This document shows positions 6,445-11,575 of a DNA stretch of 11,575 nucleotides, piece after piece (within the stretch, counting starts at the first letter, position 1; each line of letters starts with the position of its first letter). The DNA comes from Chloroflexota bacterium (GTDB lineage: Bacteria; Chloroflexota; Anaerolineae; Promineifilales; Promineifilaceae), in contig CAUJGI010000703.1 of NCBI GenBank assembly GCA_963169155.1, positions 1 through 11,575 of the forward strand. Reading direction: 5' to 3'. The notes beneath the pieces were generated by a model, which was given only the letters and a program-made list of their open reading frames with translations, did not search any database and was not told where the DNA came from. The translations under genes were made by a program, and so were the position numbers.

Positions 6445-6507
6445 ACAAGCTTGTCAACCGAATTTGCACAAATTGAACAACTTGACAGGCACATTTGAAC
6501 AAGTTGA
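6445..6507. promoter_or_regulatory. Putative operator cluster upstream of the ParB-like gene
   Basis: Two near-identical 13-mers, TTGAACAACTTGA (6473-6485) and TTGAACAAGTTGA (6495-6507), differ at one base and start 22 bp apart, about two helical turns. A perfect 10-bp palindrome, ACAAGCTTGT (6445-6454), with related half-sites lies just upstream. A TTGACA (6482-6487) overlaps the first repeat, though no good -10 box follows at the normal distance. The cluster is 53 nt before the ParB-like start. Autoregulation by that protein, or a parS-like centromere site, would be natural. The repeats are seen; their role is inferred. The remainder of 6307-6559 shows no convincing gene. Confidence 0.45.
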
Positions 6508-6559
6508 TTTCTTCAGCATGACCAAATGAATAAACTTGACCCGAAAAGGAGTGTATTCC

Positions 6560-8599
6560 ATGCCAACAGCAGCAATTAAACTTCTCAAAGCGCACCCAGC
6601 GCAAATGCGAACGGTCTACGATCTGGAATCTCTGGCCACGCTGACGTTACAACTTTCCGAGCGCGGCCTGGACGACTGGCAGCCCATTGTGGCCGCGCCG
6701 CATGGCGATGCCTACTATTTGGTGTCGGGCCACCGGCGGCACATGGCTCAACTGCTGGCCTTTGCCCTGCGCGATTGGGAAAAAGAGCATCCGGACACCG
6801 AAATCACCATCGAGGTTGTGCGGACCATGCTCAACACTCTGGTGGACTCTCTTGGCTCGCTGGAAGGGGTGATCGCTTCCCTGCTCACCAAATATGGTGA
6901 TGAAGAAATTTCGTTTGTCACCTTTGAAGGCAGCCAGAAAGCCCAGATTCTGGCCTTGCACGCCGCGAATTATGGCAGCGAGAAGCCAGACGCGCTGGGC
7001 GTAGCCCACAGTTTCCGCCAGGCCGTGGAAGTCGGGGCGACCCCGGAAGAGATCGCCCGCAACGTCGGCCAGCACGTGCAGTTTGTGCGCAATCACCTGG
7101 CGCTGACAGAAATCCCGCCTGAACTGGCGCAGCGCATTGCCGCCGGTGATCTGCCCATGAGCGTGGCCACGGCCGTGGCCGATGTGCCTGAACCGAAGCG
7201 TACCGGCCTCTCTATCTTCATCCTGGCCAATGAGGTAGGCAAGCTGACGGCCAAGGCTATCAAGGATTGTGCGCTGACACTCAAGAAGTGGCCGGGCCTG
7301 CAGCTGCCCCTGATGGTCAAACACCAGTCGCAGCGCAACATTGCCCGGGCGCTGGTGGCCCTGTGGGGTCAGGTGGTGGACGCCTATCCCGAAGACGCTT
7401 ACGCGGCCGCGGCCATGCTCATCTACCGCAATGTGCATGATGAGCCGTGGAGTAACCAGGAGAAGCTGACGCTGTGGTTCCAGGCGCTGGGTGGGGATAC
7501 GTATTTTACTGACGGCCGTATCAATTGGACGGCCGTTGTCGAATACCTGATCACCGACGTGGCTTGTGACACCTGCCCCATTGGCCAACTGCCCCGGCAG
7601 CCGCTGCGCTCAGACCTGTCACAAGGGCAAGACGGCCCGTTGGGGATGCCCTGCCGAGTGGGTCAAGAGGCAAACAGTTGTATTCATGGTTTAGCGCCCA
7701 ACGACAGCTTTGACGTGCGCGTTCCTTGGGAGTGGAGTGAACATCCTGGTGTCGTGGGTGAAGGTGGCGACTACCGAAGCAAAAGCTACGAGGATTTGCG
7801 TGCGGCCTGGCAAGAGCAGGCAGCCAAAGAACAGGCGGAAGTTGAAGCAGCCGTGGCCACTCACGATGAAGAATCAGAGACAGCTCCGGCGACATCAACA
7901 GTGCCGCATGGGCAAACGACTGCACAGGTCCATAATCAGAAGCCGGATAAAGCTACTACACCAGATACACCGGCAAAAGACTTACCCATCGTCAAACAAC
8001 GCGCTCAAATTGCTGACTTTATGAAACGGCATGAACAGCGGACCGCACACCATCCATTTGCTACACCCTGTGGCCGCTGCCGGCACCGGCTGGACAGCAG
8101 TCCGACCAAAGATGAATCCGTACCTCATTGTGCCTGGGCAGGACGGCTGCGCAACATCTCCTTTAAGCTGCTGGTGGTGGACAACCAGCAGTCAGACGCC
8201 AGCCGACTCACGGTCCCCGTTTGCCGCCAGTATGCCCCCAGCCAGCCGTGGGCTGCGTTAATCCCGGCTCACCCGGAGCCGCCGGGCGTGCCGCGAGATT
8301 GGTTAAAAGCGCAAATTCGGCATCTGGTGAATGCGGGGAACCGGCACCACAACGATCGCAACACGTTTGAGTTTCTCACCGGACGGCCGATGACGGCCAA
8401 TGAAAACTACGGTGACTGGTTCAGCCAGCAGTTGGAGAGCCAGGGAGGAGAGTTAAGCGATGCCCAGCTGTTCACCCTGTTTGTCTGGGCGCATACGGAA
8501 TGGCAACGAGCGCAAAATCGTACCTTCAGCCTGCCGATCAATGGGCATGGCAAGCAGTTTATTGCAGTCCAGGAACGGCCGTGGCGCGTAGGCGAGTAA
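6560..8599 (+). CDS. ParB-family protein of a PRTRC-type cassette
   Basis: I place the start at ATG 6560 (679 residues) because AAAAGGAG (6544-6551) lies 8 nt upstream; the frame also opens at a TTG at 6536. The N-terminus is a ParB/Spo0J nucleotide-binding fold with the signature YYLVSGHRRHMAQLL (52-66; GHRR 57-60). A helix-turn-helix of the KorB/ParB type follows (TPEEIARNVGQHVQFVRNHL, 161-180). Two cysteine groups come next: C336, C339, C365 and C374, then C504, C507, C524 and C555. Between them is a low-complexity acidic and Pro/Thr-rich linker (about 420-475). These groups would suit zinc or an iron-sulfur cluster and are not part of ordinary chromosomal ParB. The protein probably binds element DNA and acts in partition, replication or regulation. 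It is the first gene of the operon, with the next starting 41 nt on. The PRTRC assignment rests on the downstream genes and gene order. Confidence 0.75.
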   Translation: MPTAAIKLLKAHPAQMRTVYDLESLATLTLQLSERGLDDWQPIVAAPHGDAYYLVSGHRRHMAQLLAFALRDWEKEHPDTEITIEVVRTMLNTLVDSLGSLEGVIASLLTKYGDEEISFVTFEGSQKAQILALHAANYGSEKPDALGVAHSFRQAVEVGATPEEIARNVGQHVQFVRNHLALTEIPPELAQRIAAGDLPMSVATAVADVPEPKRTGLSIFILANEVGKLTAKAIKDCALTLKKWPGLQLPLMVKHQSQRNIARALVALWGQVVDAYPEDAYAAAAMLIYRNVHDEPWSNQEKLTLWFQALGGDTYFTDGRINWTAVVEYLITDVACDTCPIGQLPRQPLRSDLSQGQDGPLGMPCRVGQEANSCIHGLAPNDSFDVRVPWEWSEHPGVVGEGGDYRSKSYEDLRAAWQEQAAKEQAEVEAAVATHDEESETAPATSTVPHGQTTAQVHNQKPDKATTPDTPAKDLPIVKQRAQIADFMKRHEQRTAHHPFATPCGRCRHRLDSSPTKDESVPHCAWAGRLRNISFKLLVVDNQQSDASRLTVPVCRQYAPSQPWAALIPAHPEPPGVPRDWLKAQIRHLVNAGNRHHNDRNTFEFLTGRPMTANENYGDWFSQQLESQGGELSDAQLFTLFVWAHTEWQRAQNRTFSLPINGHGKQFIAVQERPWRVGE

Positions 8600-8640
8600 G
8601 CAAGGAGCCTGTTGAGGTTCGCAGACTGAAAGGAGAAACC

Positions 8641-9045
8641 ATGAACAGAAGATTAACTGTAGACGACCCCCTGGCTGAGCAGGAAGTGACCATCGTTATT
8701 ACCCTGGCGGCCGGGGAGCAAGCCCGCGATGAGCGAATGGCGCTGATGAGCGTCGGCGTCACCGGGCAGCCGCCGGTCACCAGAATCGGGCCGTTTGGCC
8801 AGGTGACAGCACTCATCGATGAGGCCTGGACGGCCTTTGGTGTACAGGCGCAGGTAGCGGCAGCAAAGAGCGCTAAGGCCACCGAACCGACCACAATACC
8901 GGCCGGAGAGACAACAGATACACCTGCACGGAGAGCGGACGCAGCGTCCGTCGTCGAAGCGGCCGTACCTAGTGCGCAAGAAGCAACACCACAACCCCAC
9001 GTGCCTGCGTCCAAGCCCCAGCCCGATCTATCCTTCCTGTTTTAG
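8641..9045 (+). CDS. PRTRC E-like protein with putative C-terminal clamp-binding peptide
   Basis: This 134-residue protein starts at ATG 8641 behind AAAGGAG. The first 70 residues form a compact domain (strand VTIVITLA 16-23, then MALMSVGV 33-40 and a helix VTALIDEAWTAFG 55-67). A disordered Ala/Thr/Pro-rich tail (about 72-126) ends in QPDLSFLF (127-134). QPDLSF fits the QxxLxF form of the bacterial sliding-clamp-binding motif and sits at the extreme C-terminus on a flexible tether, as in many clamp partners. Position between ParB and PRTRC C matches PRTRC E in known cassettes, and the N-terminal strand pattern is compatible, but sequence similarity is not strong enough to be certain. Spacing to the next gene is 42 nt. 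Confidence 0.5.
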   Translation: MNRRLTVDDPLAEQEVTIVITLAAGEQARDERMALMSVGVTGQPPVTRIGPFGQVTALIDEAWTAFGVQAQVAAAKSAKATEPTTIPAGETTDTPARRADAASVVEAAVPSAQEATPQPHVPASKPQPDLSFLF

Positions 9046-9087
9046 GCAAGAGCCGCTGTCTTTCAACTTCACCCGGAGGCATACCGC

Positions 9088-9543
9088 ATGACCCAAACTA
9101 CCCTTACCAAACAATTTCAAACCAGACGTTTCTTCTATGACGGGAAAGCGATTCCCAACGTCCCGGACGACATGTCCATCGAAGACGTGAAGAAGCATCT
9201 CTCCGTCTATTTACCTGAGCTGGGCAACGCCACCCACACCGAAAAAGCGGAAAACGGCGTCCTGACCATCACCTTTCATAAGCAGGTAACCAGCAAGGGC
9301 AGCGAACACGCCCTTTTCATGGAAATTGCCGCCGGGCTGCCGGAAATAGACCACACGGCCGTTTCCTTGTACCGAAAAATCGGGCAGGGACCGTTCACGG
9401 TAGCGCTCCTGGCCGAACACGCTGGCGAGATTCAAGCTGCGGCCGCTTTCATTCAGGCGCAGATTCACGTCCCCCAGGAGATATTAAACGCATGTGCCAC
9501 CCTGCCGCCGGTGAGCGCGCCGGTTGTCCCCATCGGCTTCTGA
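9088..9543 (+). CDS. PRTRC system protein C, ubiquitin-like, with C-terminal extension
   Basis: Start ATG 9088 follows a GGAGG. Residues about 9-71 match the PRTRC C / prokaryotic ubiquitin-like pattern: FQTRRFFYDGKAIPNVP (strand, turn, strand), a helix SIEDVKKHLSVYLPEL (30-45) and a strand NGVLTITFHKQVTSKG (56-71). In this family the protein, usually about 70 residues, ends near a GTKG-type sequence, here TSKG. This protein is about twice that length: residues 72-151 add a mostly helical Ala-rich segment (FMEIAAGLP, then LYRKIGQGPFTVALLAEHAG) and a Pro-rich end. Ubiquitin-like members of these cassettes occur with E1-like ThiF, E2-like and JAB genes, and the E2-like PRTRC B gene starts at 11342 here. 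Conjugation is inferred. There is no C-terminal diglycine, so processing or non-covalent use is open. Confidence 0.7.
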   Translation: MTQTTLTKQFQTRRFFYDGKAIPNVPDDMSIEDVKKHLSVYLPELGNATHTEKAENGVLTITFHKQVTSKGSEHALFMEIAAGLPEIDHTAVSLYRKIGQGPFTVALLAEHAGEIQAAAAFIQAQIHVPQEILNACATLPPVSAPVVPIGF

Positions 9544-10406
9544 GACCGTCACGGTCGGCCCAGCAGCTGTGGCCCGGCACCGGGTACCTAACCTGCATCC
9601 AGATTCTGGCCCAGGTCCGGTTTATCTACCAGGTTGCCTTTCCCGATCGCCCGGAGTGGCAGGCCGAAACATACGCAGCGACCAACTGCGGCGTACGCCA
9701 CGCCCTCATCATCCTCTGCCTGCGTTTTGCCGACCACCTCTTTCCCCTGGCCTTCTCCCTGGAGTGGTTGCAGCAAATCGATGTAACCCGTAACTTTGAT
9801 GCCGGCGAGCTGGCTGCTATTCCCATCGCTCCCAGAGGCGTGGACGTGTTGGGCGATCCCTTTTTCAACGGGCCGGACGCCTTCGACCCGCCCTATGACT
9901 TCTTCGCCTGGGGCCTTATCCAGGAGGCTTACCGGGAGGAAGGTGAGGATGAGGTTTATCTCCCACCCTACCATCTGCCCTTCCCGCTGCCGCGCACCTG
10001 GTCGGTGACCCGGACGGCCTGCCTCATTCGTCAGGCCAATTTGCCGGAGCCGCTTAACCACCTGGCCATCGTGGCCGAATACATCGCGGGCAGCACTGGC
10101 AACCCCTGGCTGGATCATGAGATTGACCAGTATTACGATTATCTCTACGACCAAGCGCCTATCGAATGGACGCCGGAAAACGTATGCCGGCTCAAGCAGC
10201 AGTATGACGAAGCGTTGGAGATGGAGCGCCAGATGGAAGCCATCGAAACCTGGGTAGCCGCCGACCCCGATAACCGTATGCGCGCGATCCTTGCCCTCAT
10301 GCAAATCCTGTACGCCAATGAGCATCTCAACCAGTTTCCCAAAATCTCTCGCCCAGCTGAGGCCGGGCAGCCCTTCCGTTACCTGGCCCGGTTACCGTCT
10401 GGCTGA
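9492..10406 (+). CDS. PRTRC F-position protein, first of two tandem paralogues
   Basis: This 304-residue frame is coding from about residue 31. ATG 9492 lies inside the PRTRC C gene (52-nt overlap) and has AGGAG at 9476-9480, so coupled translation is plausible. Its first 30 residues look like an out-of-frame shadow of that gene, so the functional start is not certain. No transmembrane segment is obvious. The protein contains a Pro/Phe-rich middle (LPPYHLPFPLPRTW) and a C-terminal module from AGSTGNPWLD through WTPENVCRLKQQYDEALEME to IETWVAADPDNRMRAILALM. This module recurs in the next gene. Position after PRTRC C matches PRTRC F in known cassettes, whose function is unknown. The stop (TGA 10404-10406) lies inside the next reading frame. 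Confidence 0.6.
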   Translation: MCHPAAGERAGCPHRLLRPSRSAQQLWPGTGYLTCIQILAQVRFIYQVAFPDRPEWQAETYAATNCGVRHALIILCLRFADHLFPLAFSLEWLQQIDVTRNFDAGELAAIPIAPRGVDVLGDPFFNGPDAFDPPYDFFAWGLIQEAYREEGEDEVYLPPYHLPFPLPRTWSVTRTACLIRQANLPEPLNHLAIVAEYIAGSTGNPWLDHEIDQYYDYLYDQAPIEWTPENVCRLKQQYDEALEMERQMEAIETWVAADPDNRMRAILALMQILYANEHLNQFPKISRPAEAGQPFRYLARLPSG

Positions 10407-11394
10407 TCTGACCCAGGCCGAATCGATATTGACCGCTATACACCTGTGGGATGAGCTATTCAACGAACCGTTCCCCGATATATCCATCACTCTGAACCAG
10501 CAAGGAACGGCCGTTGCTCTCACCTATCTTCTAGCCCACATCTGGAAAACCCGATACCCGCTCTGGCGGGATGAAGCGCGCTTTCTTCAGGTATCCAGCT
10601 TGATTCACCATCTTCAAAACAGTTACGGTGGCGGCCCCGAAGCGGCCATGACGCCATTACAGGTAGACTGCCTGCGAGTTTATCTGACGCTGGGCCAACG
10701 TTACGCCGAACTCTTTCCCGATAACACCACCTGGCAGGCGGACATCACCACCCTGGACGAAGAGCGCCTCAGCACGGCCGTTTCCGATTTCCTCACGGCC
10801 GTTGACCGCGACTATTTCCCAGTCGATGACGAGCTTTGGGTCGAGGACATCGAATACCTGGCCGGGCGGCTGGAAACCATTGACCTCATCCCTCAAGGGC
10901 ACGAGTTGAATTTTGACTTTACCGATGATCTCGACGAGTTCGAGGAGCCACTGCGGACGCTGCTCGCTCTGGTCAGGGAAGAGGAGAGCGAGGATCTGCC
11001 GGACATTGAGCTGTACGGGCTGAGTGAGACCATCGCCGAGCTGCCGCTGCCTCCGCCTGTCCGCGATAACCTGCCGGCGCTGGTGCAGATGGTCACCCAC
11101 AGCACCGGCAACGTCTGGTTGGATTGGTCTTACGGCGACCTGGCCCAGGGCGGTGTCTCGCTGCCGGAATGGTGTCCCAACAACGTCGCTTTCCTGAAAG
11201 AAGAGTGGGTCGCAGCCCAGTCGTTCCTGGTCAAAGAAAAAGCGCTCATCCACTGGGTCAACGCCGACCGCCCCACCCGTCTGGCCGCTGTCCGGGGTGC
11301 CCTTTACCTGGCCTATGTTTTCAGCAAAAAAGGAGTCCGACATGAAACTGGACCACGTTATCCTCACCGTTTATCCCGAAGCAACGCTGCTTGA
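10318..11394 (+). CDS. Second tandem paralogue in the PRTRC F/A position
   Basis: The frame is open from TTG 10291. ATG 10318 gives 358 residues and is the better start, but neither has a ribosome binding site, and the protein-like sequence begins only near LADLTQAESILTAIHLW (about nt 10399). Overlap with the upstream gene is 89 nt. The C-terminal module (HSTGNVWLD, then LPEWCPNNVAFLKEEW and IHWVNADRPTRLAAVRGALY) is clearly homologous to that of the preceding protein, and an acidic middle (DFTDDLDEFEEPL) aligns loosely. The lack of a start signal suggests either coupled translation or a +1 frameshift near the upstream stop (GGC TGA T), which would fuse the two into one protein of about 640 residues. 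In usual PRTRC order PRTRC A stands near this place, but I see no JAB-type His/Asp motif. The last 18 residues overlap the next gene. Confidence 0.55.
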   Translation: MSISTSFPKSLAQLRPGSPSVTWPGYRLADLTQAESILTAIHLWDELFNEPFPDISITLNQQGTAVALTYLLAHIWKTRYPLWRDEARFLQVSSLIHHLQNSYGGGPEAAMTPLQVDCLRVYLTLGQRYAELFPDNTTWQADITTLDEERLSTAVSDFLTAVDRDYFPVDDELWVEDIEYLAGRLETIDLIPQGHELNFDFTDDLDEFEEPLRTLLALVREEESEDLPDIELYGLSETIAELPLPPPVRDNLPALVQMVTHSTGNVWLDWSYGDLAQGGVSLPEWCPNNVAFLKEEWVAAQSFLVKEKALIHWVNADRPTRLAAVRGALYLAYVFSKKGVRHETGPRYPHRLSRSNAA

Positions 11395-11575
11395 GAAAGT
11401 CCTCGAAGATGGGTCGCGCATTACTCACCCCATCTCACCCGCTGACCTGGCCGGGCAGCTGAACCGGATTCCTCTGTCAACCGGTCTGCTGCCCCATAAC
11501 ACCTTGTTCTGGCGGCAAGAAGCCGGTCAGGAGCAGATCGCCATCTATGTACCGCCGCGGCTGTGGCAGCCCATC
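11342..11575 (+). CDS. PRTRC system protein B-like (E2-like), 5' part; runs off right edge
   Basis: ATG 11342 is preceded by AAGGAG (11330-11335) with 6-nt spacing, the clearest start in the distal operon. The 78 visible residues begin MKLDHVILTVYPEATLLEKV and include TGLLPHNTLFWRQE (47-60) and IAIYVPPRLW (67-76). The pairing of a GLLPxNxL motif with a following strand and P-x-x-x-W is what I recall for PRTRC B, which belongs with the prokaryotic E2-like proteins. Any catalytic cysteine would lie beyond the window. It overlaps the preceding gene by 53 nt, consistent with tight translational coupling. Assignment is moderate because only about a third of the protein is visible. Confidence 0.55.
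   Translation, partial: MKLDHVILTVYPEATLLEKVLEDGSRITHPISPADLAGQLNRIPLSTGLLPHNTLFWRQEAGQEQIAIYVPPRLWQPI

Larger units (their letters stand above)
835..10802. repeat. Dispersed palindromic octamer ACGGCCGT, 12 copies
   Basis: Perfect copies start at 835, 1222, 4752, 4838, 7169, 7512, 7529, 8575, 9355, 10507, 10774 and 10795. Chance expectation for one octamer in 11.6 kb is well under one. Three copies are outside confident genes. Of the coding copies, seven are read as Thr-Ala-Val (ACG GCC GTN), but two (7512 and 8575) are read in other frames. None lies between 1230 and 4751, the block that holds the A+T-rich nuclease gene. This is analogous to the HIP1 octamer of cyanobacteria. Confidence 0.85.

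Noticed and set aside
6320..6529. Plus-strand frame starting at TTG with a hydrophobic stretch
   Set aside because: It has no ATG and no ribosome binding site, and it covers the repeat-rich operator region; coding is unlikely.
6647..7588. Long minus-strand open frame of 313 codons opposite the ParB-like gene
   Set aside because: It is a shadow of the strong plus-strand ParB-like gene; its translation has no recognisable motif and no ribosome binding site was seen.
9588..10325. Minus-strand open frame of 245 codons
   Set aside because: It lies fully opposite the first F-position gene, whose plus-strand product shows homology to its neighbour; the antisense frame follows from G+C-rich codon use.
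10657..11367. Minus-strand open frame of 236 codons
   Set aside because: It is antisense to the second F-position gene, with no independent support.

Overview
The window looks like a bacterial chromosome or large plasmid segment in which a stretch of accessory DNA (about 1-5350) meets a conserved mobile-element cassette (about 5350-11575). The right half is G+C-rich. The large gene at 2198-4561 is visibly A+T-rich and looks acquired. An 8-bp palindrome, ACGGCCGT, occurs twelve times, far above chance, but is absent from 1230-4751. Heavily iterated octamers, the secreted lamin-tail-domain protein and the general style of the genes would fit a Chloroflexota (Anaerolineae-like) host, but this is a low-confidence inference with no rRNA or other marker to support it.

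Left part, minus strand: the N-terminal half of a serine/threonine protein kinase runs off the left edge (1-452). Upstream of it, in the same direction, is a small exported protein with a lamin-tail domain (588-1145). Plus strand: two short genes share an identical 13-nt leader around the ribosome binding site. One carries an in-frame UGA (1343-1573) and the other is frameshifted (1626-2017). A 13-bp perfect inverted repeat (2093-2149) then precedes an orphan 787-residue protein with a Cys4 zinc ribbon and a PD-(D/E)xK nuclease motif at its C-terminus (2198-4561), a likely defence-type effector.

The middle (4562-5349) is a zone of decay: an in-frame 87-bp-spaced repeat, a tiny membrane-protein gene broken at a C5 run, and a stretch that looks coding on both strands but has stops on each.

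Right part, plus strand: a DUF6573-like mobile-element protein (5350-6306) is followed by a probable operator cluster (6445-6507) and a tight operon. The operon resembles the PRTRC (ParB-related, ThiF-related cassette) found on plasmids and integrative elements. Its genes are a ParB-like protein with two extra Cys4 clusters (6560-8599), a PRTRC E-like protein ending in a putative beta-clamp-binding peptide (8641-9045), a PRTRC C ubiquitin-like protein with an unusual C-terminal extension (9088-9543), two homologous proteins in the PRTRC F/A position (9492-10406 and about 10318-11394), and the start of a PRTRC B-like (E2-like) gene (11342 to the right edge). The E1-like ThiF gene, and any JAB peptidase, would be expected just beyond the window. 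The cassette therefore probably combines partition or replication functions with a prokaryotic ubiquitin-like conjugation pathway whose substrate is unknown.
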